Below the pieces are notes generated by a model that was given only the letters and a program-made list of their open reading frames with translations, had not been told where the DNA came from and did not search any database. The position numbers and the translations under genes were made by a program. DNA of 64,000 nt from Burkholderia guangdongensis (GTDB lineage: Bacteria; Pseudomonadota; Gammaproteobacteria; Burkholderiales; Burkholderiaceae), in contig NZ_JACBNX010000017.1 in assembly GCF_013403875.1 (NCBI RefSeq), positions 219,785-283,784 on the forward strand, given 5' to 3'. Shown piece after piece: positions 48,829 through 57,505 of this stretch. How positions within the stretch are numbered: position 1 is the stretch's first letter; every line of letters starts with the position of its first letter.

Positions 48829-51024
48829 TCAGGTTCCTTGTTGGGGCGGTACGTGGCGGTTGCGATTGAGCGCCTCGAACGGCGATTCGGGGTCGAGCAG
48901 CGCGCTGCGGAAGAAGTGCAGGTGGCTCAGGATCCGCTGCAGCTTGTGGCGCTCGTCGCGCGGCGGCGCGAATTCGGCGAGCGCCGCCTGCGTCGCGTCG
49001 ATCGCGGCGCTGGCCGTCGCGAGCGCCGCGTCGAAGCGGTCCGGGGCCGGGCGCGAGAACAGTGCGGTCACGTTCTCGCGCATGGTCTCGATCGCGCGGC
49101 GCCACGGCATCGACGACGCGTAGCGCGGATCGTCCGGCAGCTTCGCGATCTCCTCGCGCAGGTCGATCGCCGCGTTGCCGGTCTCGAGCACCGCGAACAT
49201 CCAGCGCAGCGCGTCGCGCTGCACGTCGGGCTGGTCGGCCGCGATCGCGTGCGCCTGGAACATCAGATCGCGCGCGCCGCTTTCGAAGCGCGTGCGCAGC
49301 CCCGGCAGCCGTGCGCAGCACGCGGCGACCGCCTGGTGGCGCAGGTCCGCGAACAGCCGGCGCTTCAGCCACGGCGCGGTCGGCGGGAACAGGATCGCGA
49401 ACGCGATCGCCGACACCACCATCGACAGCACCAGCGCGAGCGCGTCGTTCATGAACCCGGTCGGGTTGTAGCTCTGCACGTTGTCCGGGCCCGCGAGCGT
49501 GCAGAAGAAGATGCAGTAGCCGACGCCCATCCCCGCGATCGCCGGCCGCATCGACATCAGCAAGCCGAGCGCGAGGAACGGCGTGAGCGCGACGCACAGC
49601 ATCACGTAGCCGTCGATGCGCGGATAGACGCCGAACATCACGATCATCCCCATCAGCGCCGCTATGGCCGTGCCGGCCGCCATCTGGGACGCCATCTTCG
49701 TCGGCCGCGGCATCGACGACGCGAGCGCGCACGTCGCGGCCGCGGTCAGCACCAGCGTGATGCCGCTCGGCCATGCGGTCTGGATCCAGAACCAGCTCAG
49801 CAACAGCATCACGACGGCGGTGCGGATCCCCGCGATCAGCGTGGCCGTCGCGTTCGTGCGCGGCTCGTACTGCTCGACCCAGCGCTCGCGCTCGTGTGTC
49901 GCGGTCGAGAGCGACGCGTAGGTCGCCGAGTACGCGTGCAGATCCGTGATGAAGCGGTACAGCAGCTCGGACGCGGTGTCGAAGTCGAGCAGCGGGCAGT
50001 CGGGATGCGCTTCGAGCGTGGCGCGCGTCGCGCGGATCCGGCGCGGCAGCGCGTCGCGGTAGGCGAGCAGTTGCTCGGCCGCTTGCGCCGCGTCCGCCGC
50101 GCTGCGCACCGGCTCGCCGTCCTTCGTGAGCAGCGGCGCGACCTCGCGGAAATACGGCTCGATCGCGTCGACCGCGGTCGTCGCTCCAGTCGCGCGCAGC
50201 CGGTTCATCAGCTGATGCAGCGAGTGGAAGCGGCTCGACGCGCTCATGAACTCGCTGTTCAGCCGCGCGAGACGGCCGCTTCTCAGCCGCGTGTCGGGGT
50301 TCTCGAACACCGCCATGCTGCGCGCGGCCTCGAAGCCGACGACGTCCGCGACGAAGCGCGTGTGCACGCGCTCGATGTGCGCTCGGTCGAGCTGGCCGGA
50401 CAGCGCGGCGGCGACATAGTCGACGAACGAGCCGAAGCGCTGGCGGACCGTCGTGCGGATTTGCTCGCCGGTGTAGCGCGGAAACACGAGCGCGCTGACG
50501 ACGCCGGCCGACAGAATGCCGACCGTGATCTCGGCGACGCGGGTCATCGCGGTCATGAACGCGGCATCCGGGTGCTGCGACGCGGGCAGGCCGATCAGCG
50601 CGGTCGTGTAGCCGGCGAGCAGAAAGCCGTAGCTGCGGAAGTTGCGGTTGCGCGCGGCGCCGGCCGTGCACGCGGCGACCCACAGCGAGATCGTCAGCAG
50701 GAACAGCACCGGCTGCTGCGCGAACAGGCCGACGAAGGTCAGCGTCGCGGCGAGGCCGACGAGCGTGCCCATCAGCCGGTAGAAGCTCTTCGCGAACACG
50801 GCGCCGCTTTGCGGCTGCATCACGATGAACACGGTCGTCATCGCGGTCTTCGGCTGCGGCAGGTCGAGCCGCATCGAGATCGCGAGCGACAGGAACGCGG
50901 CGAGCAGCGCCTTCGCGATGTAGAACCACATCGCGCCATCGGTGCGTGCCCAGTCCGCGAGCGCGGTGCGCCACGCGGGCGGCTGCGCGGGGCCGGCGGC
51001 GGTAGTGGGGGAGGAGGCTGACAT
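48829..51024 (-). CDS. FUSC-family (AaeB-like) efflux transporter
   Basis: 731 residues. Two blocks of membrane segments (about 30-180 and 385-520) separated by a soluble region, the FUSC layout. WFYIAKALLAAFLSLAISMR opens the first, and PQPKTAMTTVFIVMQPQSGA follows. AaeB in E. coli exports p-hydroxybenzoate and other aromatic acids using proton motive force. GGAG lies eight bases before ATG 51024. The operon supplies all three envelope parts. Confidence 0.9.
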   Translation of the reverse strand: MSASSPTTAAGPAQPPAWRTALADWARTDGAMWFYIAKALLAAFLSLAISMRLDLPQPKTAMTTVFIVMQPQSGAVFAKSFYRLMGTLVGLAATLTFVGLFAQQPVLFLLTISLWVAACTAGAARNRNFRSYGFLLAGYTTALIGLPASQHPDAAFMTAMTRVAEITVGILSAGVVSALVFPRYTGEQIRTTVRQRFGSFVDYVAAALSGQLDRAHIERVHTRFVADVVGFEAARSMAVFENPDTRLRSGRLARLNSEFMSASSRFHSLHQLMNRLRATGATTAVDAIEPYFREVAPLLTKDGEPVRSAADAAQAAEQLLAYRDALPRRIRATRATLEAHPDCPLLDFDTASELLYRFITDLHAYSATYASLSTATHERERWVEQYEPRTNATATLIAGIRTAVVMLLLSWFWIQTAWPSGITLVLTAAATCALASSMPRPTKMASQMAAGTAIAALMGMIVMFGVYPRIDGYVMLCVALTPFLALGLLMSMRPAIAGMGVGYCIFFCTLAGPDNVQSYNPTGFMNDALALVLSMVVSAIAFAILFPPTAPWLKRRLFADLRHQAVAACCARLPGLRTRFESGARDLMFQAHAIAADQPDVQRDALRWMFAVLETGNAAIDLREEIAKLPDDPRYASSMPWRRAIETMRENVTALFSRPAPDRFDAALATASAAIDATQAALAEFAPPRDERHKLQRILSHLHFFRSALLDPESPFEALNRNRHVPPQQGT

Positions 51025-51039
51025 GTCGGGCGCTCCGCG

Positions 51040-52653
51040 TTACTGCGCCTGCGCGACGGGCGTCGCGGCAGGGGTGGGGGAGGCGGAAAGAGCCGCGGCC
51101 GCCGGCGCCTTGCCGTCAGACGCGTTGCCGTCCGGCGCCGGCTTGCCCGGCACGTCGTCGCCGCGCTCGACGCCGCCGCCGAGCGCCGCCATCAGCGACG
51201 CATGCGCGGCGAGCCGGTCCGCGTCGATCGTCGCGGCGGTCTGCTGCGCGCGCAGCAGCGCCGACTGGGCGAGCAGCACGTTCACGTAGTCGGTGAGCCC
51301 GCGGCGGAAGCCCTCGCGCGACAGCTCGTAGGTTCGCCGCGTCGCGGCGACCGAGCGCGCGGCGTCCCGCTTCTGCGTGTCGAGCGAGCGGATCCGCACG
51401 ACGCCGTCGGCGACGCTCTTCAGCGCGCCGACGATCGTCTGGTTGTACTGGTCGACCGCGATGTCGTAGCCGGCCGTCGTCGCGCCGAGCTGCGCGCGCA
51501 ACCGGCCGCCTTCGAAGATCGGCAGCGACAGCGCCGGGCCGGCCGTCCACTCGCCGTTCATCGCGCGCAGGAAATCGGTGAAGACCGGGCCCACCGCGAC
51601 GCCGCCGAGCGTGCCGACGAGATCGATGTTCGGATAGAACGCGGCCTTCGCGACGTCGATGCCGCGCGCCTGCGCATCGACGAGCCAGCGCGCCGCGACG
51701 ACGTCCGGCCGGTGGCCGAGCAGCTCGGCCGGGATCGTCGACGGCAGGCCGGCCGGCGCACCGAGCGTGAGCGTCGGCCGCTTGATCGCGTCGCCCGCGC
51801 CCGGGCCTTTGCCCGCGAGCGCGGCGAGCTGGTGGCGGGCGAGTTCGATCGCTTCCTCGTAGCTGTCGATCTGGCGCTGATAGTCGGGCAGCGTCGATTC
51901 GGCCTGACTGACTTCGAGCTGCGTGCCGAGGCCGGCCTGCAGCCGCTTGTGCGCGAGGTCGGCGAGCGCGTGCTGCTGGTCGTAGGTCTGATGCGCGAGG
52001 TCGAGCAGCGCGTAGTTCTTCGACAGATCGATGTACGCGCGCACGACGTTGACCTCGAGTTCGAGGTGCGCCGCTCGCGCGTCGGCCGCGGCGGCGTGCG
52101 CGGTGTCGAGCGCCTTCTCGGTCGAGTTCTTGTCCTTGCCCCACAGATCGAGGTGATAGGACAGGCTCAGCACGCCGGCGTTGTTCCAGGTGGTCGTGTC
52201 CGCGAGCGGGCCGGGGCCGTAGTAGACCGGGTTGTCCGCCCAGTGCTGGCGATCCAGCTGCAGACTGCCGTTCAGCTCGGGCAGCTCGGCCGCGTGCGCG
52301 GCGCGGGCCAGCGCGTCGGCGCCGCGCACGCGCGCCTGCGCGGCCGCGAGCGTCGGGTTGCCGGCCTCGGCGGCCGCGATCCACGCGTCGAGCTGCGGAT
52401 CGCGATACGCGCGCCACCAGTCGGCCGCGGGCCAGCCGGCGTCGCGGTCGGCCGCGCGAACCGCCGCGCCGACGTCGAGCGTGGCCGGATCGGTCTGTTT
52501 CGCCTGCGGCGCAACGCCGCCCATGCTCGCGCATCCGGCCATTGTTAATGACATTGCAAGAACCGCAAGTGCCAACGCCCCTCTCGTTGCCGGAGACTGC
52601 ACGATTTTCTTCCTTTTGGATAAAGATGACTCGGGTGCGATTTTATTTTTCAT
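51040..52653 (-). CDS. NodT-family outer-membrane efflux lipoprotein
   Basis: 537 residues from ATG 52653. Lipobox MSLTMAGCASM (Cys41). Two OEP repeats form the TolC-like barrel and coiled coil (ADWWRAYRDPQLDAWIAAAE; AELPELNGSLQLDRQHWADN; FEGGRLRAQLGATTAGYDIA). The C-terminal 45 residues are an Ala/Pro-rich tail. A TTG at 52683 is a longer alternative start. First gene of the four-gene efflux operon, 15 bases before the FUSC gene. Confidence 0.92.
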   Translation of the reverse strand: MKNKIAPESSLSKRKKIVQSPATRGALALAVLAMSLTMAGCASMGGVAPQAKQTDPATLDVGAAVRAADRDAGWPAADWWRAYRDPQLDAWIAAAEAGNPTLAAAQARVRGADALARAAHAAELPELNGSLQLDRQHWADNPVYYGPGPLADTTTWNNAGVLSLSYHLDLWGKDKNSTEKALDTAHAAAADARAAHLELEVNVVRAYIDLSKNYALLDLAHQTYDQQHALADLAHKRLQAGLGTQLEVSQAESTLPDYQRQIDSYEEAIELARHQLAALAGKGPGAGDAIKRPTLTLGAPAGLPSTIPAELLGHRPDVVAARWLVDAQARGIDVAKAAFYPNIDLVGTLGGVAVGPVFTDFLRAMNGEWTAGPALSLPIFEGGRLRAQLGATTAGYDIAVDQYNQTIVGALKSVADGVVRIRSLDTQKRDAARSVAATRRTYELSREGFRRGLTDYVNVLLAQSALLRAQQTAATIDADRLAAHASLMAALGGGVERGDDVPGKPAPDGNASDGKAPAAAALSASPTPAATPVAQAQ

Positions 52654-52711
52654 CGATTGCTGAATAAACCGACAAGAATGCAAGGCATTTTTACGAATTC
52701 TGAGATAATGT

Positions 52712-52732
52712 TTGTTGGCGCATATGCAACAA
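52712..52732. promoter_or_regulatory. Inverted repeat TTGTTG-N9-CAACAA, LysR-type operator
   Basis: A perfect 6-bp inverted repeat with 9 bases between (TTGTTG 52712-52717, CAACAA 52727-52732) contains the T-N11-A LysR signature (52716/52728). It lies 28 bases before the LysR start and 59 bases before the efflux operon start, suited to control of both. Confidence 0.6.
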
Positions 52733-52760
52733 TCCTGTCGGAGTCAATCGGAAAAAAAGC

Positions 52761-53702
52761 ATGGACACGTTACAGAACATGCGTGTGTTCGTTCGCGTGG
52801 TCGACGCGGGGAGCTTCACGGCCGCGGCCCAGCAGATGAACACGACGACCGCGTACGCGTCGCGGGCCGTCTCGGATCTCGAGGCCCATCTGCAGACGCG
52901 CCTGTTGAACCGGACGACGCGCCGCATCGCGCTGACCGAGGCCGGCGAGCGCTACCTGCAGCGCTGCGAGCAGATTCTCGCGTACGTCGACCAGGCCGAG
53001 GCGGAAGCGAGCGACGCGCATGCGCGCCCGTCGGGCACGCTGCGCGTGCACTGCGTGACGAGCCTCGGCCAGCACTACGCGGTGCCGTCGGTCGCGCGCT
53101 ACCGCGAGCGCTACCCGGACGTGCACATCGAGCTGACCCTCGCGCAGCGGATGCCGGACCTGCTCGACGAGGGCTACGACGTTGCGATCATCGTCGGTCA
53201 GGATCTGCCCGATTCGGGGCTCGTGTCGCAACGGCTCGGCGCGACCTACAGCGTCGCGTGCGCGTCGCCGGCCTATCTCGAGCGGCGCGGGGTGCCGCAG
53301 CGCGCGCACGATCTGACGAATCACGTGTGTCTGGGGATGGTCGCGCCCGGGGTCAACTGGCACGAATGGACGATGTCCGGCCCGCATGGCGACGAAACCG
53401 TCGCGATCGGCGCGCCGCCGTTCCGCGTGAACGTCGCCGAGGCGCTCGCGACGGCCATCCGCGAAGGGATGGGGGTCGGCGTGCTGCCGCTCTACTCGGC
53501 GATCAGCGGTTTGCGCAGGGGAGACTTCGTGCGCGTGATGCCCGAATATCGTTCGCATCTGATGAATATCTACGCGTTGTATCCATCCCGCCAGTATCTG
53601 GATGCCAAGATCCGCACGTGGGTCGATTTCCTGCGCGACGAACTGCCGGCGACGCTCGAAGCGGACGAGGCCGCGCTCGAGCAGTTCACGCGCGCAACAT
53701 GA
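52761..53702 (+). CDS. LysR-family regulator of the efflux operon
   Basis: 313 residues. HTH at 1-60 (MDTLQNMRVFVRVVDAGSFT, LLNRTTRRIALTEAGERYLQ), effector domain from about 90 (SGTLRVHCVTSLGQHYAVPS). It diverges from the efflux operon, as AaeR does from aaeXAB. Likely effector is an aromatic acid, by analogy only. Confidence 0.92.
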   Translation: MDTLQNMRVFVRVVDAGSFTAAAQQMNTTTAYASRAVSDLEAHLQTRLLNRTTRRIALTEAGERYLQRCEQILAYVDQAEAEASDAHARPSGTLRVHCVTSLGQHYAVPSVARYRERYPDVHIELTLAQRMPDLLDEGYDVAIIVGQDLPDSGLVSQRLGATYSVACASPAYLERRGVPQRAHDLTNHVCLGMVAPGVNWHEWTMSGPHGDETVAIGAPPFRVNVAEALATAIREGMGVGVLPLYSAISGLRRGDFVRVMPEYRSHLMNIYALYPSRQYLDAKIRTWVDFLRDELPATLEADEAALEQFTRAT

Positions 53703-53820
53703 CGACCGTGCGTTTTACGCAATCTAACGAAATTTCGCGTCGACGCAACATTTTTTTACCTTCGTCGGGCCGGCGGTTTGATATTGTCTGTTCGAGCACG
53801 ATCCGCAATTGGGAGGAAGA

Positions 53821-53967
53821 ATGGATACGCACCTGTTGATCGGCCTTGGGGCCTTGTTCGGCGTGATCGGCGCGGTGGCGACGCGCGATCTGCTGCGCGC
53901 GATGAAGGCGCGCATGCAGCCGGCACGGGTGCGGGCGGCGGCGCCGTCGCCGCGCGGGCGGCGCTGA
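53821..53967 (+). CDS. Small membrane protein (48 residues)
   Basis: ATG 53821 follows a strong GGAGGAAG site (53812 on). It encodes MDTHLLIGLGALFGVIGAVA and continues with a basic tail rich in Arg and Pro. One membrane segment (about 5-20), then an amphipathic Arg-rich tail, suggests an inner-membrane small protein with a cytoplasmic tail. Third codon positions are GC-rich as in real genes. A T-rich upstream stretch (53745-53780) could hold its promoter. No family recognised. Confidence 0.6.
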   Translation: MDTHLLIGLGALFGVIGAVATRDLLRAMKARMQPARVRAAAPSPRGRR

Positions 53968-54004
53968 ACCTGACCCGGGCGCTGCGGCGCCGCGGCGCTT
54001 CGCG

Positions 54005-54853
54005 TCAGCGGCGTTCCGCTTCGTCGAGCACCACGACCTTGTCCCACGAGAACGCGAGGTTCTCCCGTTCGCCGGTGCGCCGGTGAATGTAGCCGCGCGG
54101 GTTGCACACGACGCGCGTGCCGCTTTCCGTCAGGTAGTTGAAAGACGTATGCGTATGGCCGTGCACCCAGAGCGCGACCGGCGCGCGCACGCGTTCGGCC
54201 AGATCGACGACGAAGCCCGCGGACACCGGATCGTCCGCATAGCGCACCGCGAGCGAGCGGCGGTGCGGCGCGTGGTGGGTGACGACGATCGTCTTCCCCG
54301 CGAACGGCGTCGCGAGCTGCGCTTCGAGCCATGCGCGTGAGCGCCGGTGCAGCGCGAGCGAATCGGCCGGCGTGAAATCGCGTTCGGCGCCCGCGTGCGA
54401 TATGCCGTGCAGCGCCGCGTCGTGCGGCCACGTGACCTGGATCAATCCCCTGAAATCGAGCATGACGCGCGACGCCGCGTCGATCGCGTGCGCGATGCTG
54501 GCGTCGTCGGCGCCGAACAGCGCGAAATCGGTCCACAGTGTCGTGCCGAGCACGCGAAAGCGCTGCGCGGGGTCGACGTACACGTCGTTGTTCAGGTAAT
54601 GGACGTTGTCGAGCGCGCTTGCCGCGTCGCGCATCGCGGCTTCGAGCGCGCCGAACTCGCCGTCGTAGTACTCGTGGTTGCCGGGCACGTAGACGACCGG
54701 CACGTCGGGATCGAACGTCTCGGCGGCCCAGCGTAGGCCTTCCGCGTGGTTGTGGATGTCGCCCGCGAGCACGACGAGATCCGCGTCCGCGTGCGCAATC
54801 GCTTCAGGCAGATTGCCTTCGAGATGAAGATCGGACAGCACGCGGATTTTCAC
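54005..54853 (-). CDS. Metallophosphoesterase
   Basis: 282 residues, calcineurin-like fold. The metal motifs are in order: SDLHLEGN, VLAGDIHNH, YVPGNHEYYD, TIVVTHHAPH and WVHGHTHTSF. Substrate unknown; relatives act on phosphodiesters. It stands alone, between the small membrane protein (plus strand) and the FAD dehydrogenase (26 bases upstream, same strand). Confidence 0.9.
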   Translation of the reverse strand: MKIRVLSDLHLEGNLPEAIAHADADLVVLAGDIHNHAEGLRWAAETFDPDVPVVYVPGNHEYYDGEFGALEAAMRDAASALDNVHYLNNDVYVDPAQRFRVLGTTLWTDFALFGADDASIAHAIDAASRVMLDFRGLIQVTWPHDAALHGISHAGAERDFTPADSLALHRRSRAWLEAQLATPFAGKTIVVTHHAPHRRSLAVRYADDPVSAGFVVDLAERVRAPVALWVHGHTHTSFNYLTESGTRVVCNPRGYIHRRTGERENLAFSWDKVVVLDEAERR

Positions 54854-54879
54854 GGGCGACGCTCCTTCGCGGAATGATT

Positions 54880-56301
54880 TCAGCGTAGCACTTTGCCGGG
54901 ATTCATCAGGTTGCGCGGATCGAGCGCGGTCTTCAGCGCGCGCATCAGCGCGATCTCGACGTCCGATTTGTAGCGCTGCGCGTCGTCGATCTTCAACTGG
55001 CCGATTCCGTGCTCCGCGCTGATCGTGCCGCGATGGCGGTGCACCGCGTCGTAGACGATCCGGTTGATCGGCGCCTGGAACGCGGCGAGGAACGCCTTCG
55101 AATCGCCGCCTTCAGGCGTCTGCACGTTGTAGTGCAGGTTGCCGTCGCCGAGGTGGCCGAACGTGACCATCCGCGCGCCGGGCGCGGCCTGCTGGATCGC
55201 CGCGTCGGTCTCGTCGATGAAGTGCGCGATCGACGAGATCGGCACCGCGATGTCGTGCTTGATGTTGAGCCCCTCGTCGGCCTGCGCGAGCGGGATGTGC
55301 TCGCGCAGATCCCAGAACGCGCGCGACTGCGCGAGATTCTCCGCGACGACCGCGTCGACGACGACGCCCGCGTCGAACGCTTCTTCCATCATCTTCTCGA
55401 ACAGCGCGCGCGCGTGCGCTTCGCTCTCGTTGTCGGACAGCTCGAGCAGCACGGTCTGCGCATGCGGTTGCGCGAACGGGTAGCGCAGTTGCGGATAGTG
55501 CTTGCCGACGAGCTTCATGCAGAAATCGGACATCAGCTCGAAGCCGGTCAGGAGCGGCCCGGCCACGCGCTGCGCGAGCGCGAGGAAGTCGAGCGCCGCG
55601 TGCGCCGACTCGAGCGCGGCGAGCGCGGTCACGCGCGCGGCGGGGCGCGGGTGCAGCTTCAGCACCGCCGCGGTGATGATGCCGAGCGTGCCTTCGGCGC
55701 CGATGTAGACGTCGCGCAGATCGTAGCCGGTGTTGTCCTTGCGCAGCCCGCGCAGCCCGTCCCAGATCTCGCCCTGCGGCGTCACGACCTCGAGCCCGAG
55801 GCACAGCTCGCGTGCGTTGCCGTAGCGGAGCACCGCGGTGCCGCCCGCGTTCGTCGCGAGGTTGCCGCCGATCGTGCAGCTGCCTTCGGCCGCGAGGCTC
55901 AGCGCGAAGAGGCGGTCGGCCTCCTGCGCGCGCGTCTGCACGTCGGCGAGGATCACGCCGGCTTCGACCGTGATCGTGTTGTTGTGCGGATCGAGCGCGC
56001 GCACGCGGTTCAGTCGCGCGAGGCTCAGCACCGCCTGCGCGCCGGTCGCGTCGGGCGTCGCGCCGCCGGCGAGGCCCGTGTTGCCGCCCTGCGGCACGAG
56101 CGCGACGCCGTGTTCGTTCGCGAGCTTCACGAGCGCCGCGACTTCGGCGGTGTCCGCGGGCCGCAGCACCGCGCATGCGGCGCCCCGGTAGCGGCGGCGC
56201 CAGTCGGTCAGGAACGGTTCGGTGTCGTGCGTGTCGGTCAGCACATAGGCTGCGCCGATCGCATGTCGGCAGGCGGAAACGAAAGCGTCGGAAGTGTTCA
56301 T
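54880..56301 (-). CDS. FAD-linked 2-hydroxyacid dehydrogenase (GlcD/D-lactate dehydrogenase type)
   Basis: 473 residues. The PCMH FAD-binding domain (about 40-220) contains VPQGGNTGLAGGATPDATGA and EGSCTIGGNLATNAGGTAVL. The C-terminal FAD-oxidase domain contains MVTFGHLGDGNLHYNVQTPE and ISAEHGIGQLK with catalytic-type His residues. It oxidises a 2-hydroxy acid such as D-lactate, glycolate or D-2-hydroxyglutarate. DUF2069 follows on the same strand upstream after 26 bases. Confidence 0.9.
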   Translation of the reverse strand: MNTSDAFVSACRHAIGAAYVLTDTHDTEPFLTDWRRRYRGAACAVLRPADTAEVAALVKLANEHGVALVPQGGNTGLAGGATPDATGAQAVLSLARLNRVRALDPHNNTITVEAGVILADVQTRAQEADRLFALSLAAEGSCTIGGNLATNAGGTAVLRYGNARELCLGLEVVTPQGEIWDGLRGLRKDNTGYDLRDVYIGAEGTLGIITAAVLKLHPRPAARVTALAALESAHAALDFLALAQRVAGPLLTGFELMSDFCMKLVGKHYPQLRYPFAQPHAQTVLLELSDNESEAHARALFEKMMEEAFDAGVVVDAVVAENLAQSRAFWDLREHIPLAQADEGLNIKHDIAVPISSIAHFIDETDAAIQQAAPGARMVTFGHLGDGNLHYNVQTPEGGDSKAFLAAFQAPINRIVYDAVHRHRGTISAEHGIGQLKIDDAQRYKSDVEIALMRALKTALDPRNLMNPGKVLR

Positions 56302-56327
56302 CAGGTGGGTGGCGAAAAACGAAAGGG

Positions 56328-56813
56328 TCAGGACGCGGCGCGCTTCGTGCGTGTTTCCGCACTTTTTTTCGCACGTTTGGCCGCTTGTTTGGCCGCGCGC
56401 TTGAACGGCGCGACGTACGCGAGCGCGGCCGCGAAAAAGGCGACGGCGAGGGCGGTCTCGCACCAGCCGAGCGTCGACGACAGCCCGCGGTCGGTCATGC
56501 CGCGCACGATGCCTTCCGCGAAGTAGACGAGCACGAGCATGCTCGCCCATTGCATCGTATAGACGCTGCGCCGCCAGACGCCGGGCAGCGCGATCGCGAG
56601 CGGCACCGCCTTCAGCATCAGCGCGGAGCCGCCGGGCCGCAGCGGCGCGAGCCACAGCTCCCACGCGATCGACAGCGCGACGAGCGCCGTGAGGCACGCG
56701 GCGGCGGCGATCGCGTAGCGCGGCCGAGGGGCAACGGTGGCGGCGTCGGGCGTGGCGGCCGGTGTGGCCGCGGGTTTGGCGGCGGGTTTGGCCGACGAGG
56801 CGGGGCGATTCAT
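56328..56813 (-). CDS. DUF2069 membrane protein
   Basis: 161 residues. A 30-residue Ala/Pro/Lys tail precedes about four hydrophobic segments (MQWASMLVLVYFAEGIVRG with the conserved Glu). The C terminus is Lys/Arg-rich (AKKSAETRTKRAAS). Function unknown. It overlaps the wrbA stop by four bases (ATGA), so is translated after wrbA; DUF2069 next to wrbA is a common pairing in proteobacteria. Confidence 0.85.
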   Translation of the reverse strand: MNRPASSAKPAAKPAATPAATPDAATVAPRPRYAIAAAACLTALVALSIAWELWLAPLRPGGSALMLKAVPLAIALPGVWRRSVYTMQWASMLVLVYFAEGIVRGMTDRGLSSTLGWCETALAVAFFAAALAYVAPFKRAAKQAAKRAKKSAETRTKRAAS

Positions 56814-57415
56814 GCGGAACCGGCGACGAGGGCGGCGGCCGTGTGCGCGAGCCGTGCGCCGAGCGCGGCGGCGAGCGCCTTTTCGTCGGCGGACAGGCCT
56901 TCGGGCGCGCGCTCGTGGCGCGCGACGTGCGATGCGCCGTAAGGCGTGCCGCCCGTCTGCGTCGTGCTGAGCGCGGTCTCGGTATAGGGAATGCCGACGA
57001 TCAGCATCCCGTGATGGAGCAACGGGAGCATCATGGAGAGCAGCGTCGATTCCTGCCCGCCGTGCAGGCTGCCCGTCGACGTGAACACGCACGCGGGCTT
57101 GCCGGCGAGCGCGCCGGACAGCCACAGCGGCGTCGTGCCGTCGAGGAAGTATTTCAGCGATGCGGCCATGTTGCCGAAGCGGGTCGGCGAGCCGAGCGCG
57201 AGGCCCACGCATTCGTCGAGATCGCGCAGCTCCGCGTACGGCGGGCCGTCGGACGGAATGTCGGGCTCGATCGCCTCGCAGACGCCCGACACGGACGGCA
57301 CGGTCCGGATCCGGGCCTGCATGCCCGGCACGCTGTCGATGCCGTTCGCGATCGCGAGCGCGAGATCGCGCGTGGCGCCGTGGCGGCTGTAATAGAGGAC
57401 GAGAATGTCTTTCAT
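56810..57415 (-). CDS. wrbA: NAD(P)H:quinone oxidoreductase WrbA
   Basis: 201 residues. Flavodoxin fold with FMN loops: ILVLYYSRHGATRDLALAIA, ALGSPTRFGNMAASLKYFLD and FTSTGSLHGGQEST. It reduces quinones by two electrons in the cytoplasm, avoiding semiquinones. First gene of a wrbA-DUF2069 pair that continues into the FAD dehydrogenase. Confidence 0.94.
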   Translation of the reverse strand: MKDILVLYYSRHGATRDLALAIANGIDSVPGMQARIRTVPSVSGVCEAIEPDIPSDGPPYAELRDLDECVGLALGSPTRFGNMAASLKYFLDGTTPLWLSGALAGKPACVFTSTGSLHGGQESTLLSMMLPLLHHGMLIVGIPYTETALSTTQTGGTPYGASHVARHERAPEGLSADEKALAAALGARLAHTAAALVAGSA

Positions 57416-57505
57416 GGGTCTTTTGGGCGAGCGGCTATTATAGGGGCTGACGCCGGCGCGCAGCGCGCCGGCGCGTCGCATGCAGTATCCGGAAGGGGGA
57501 AACCG

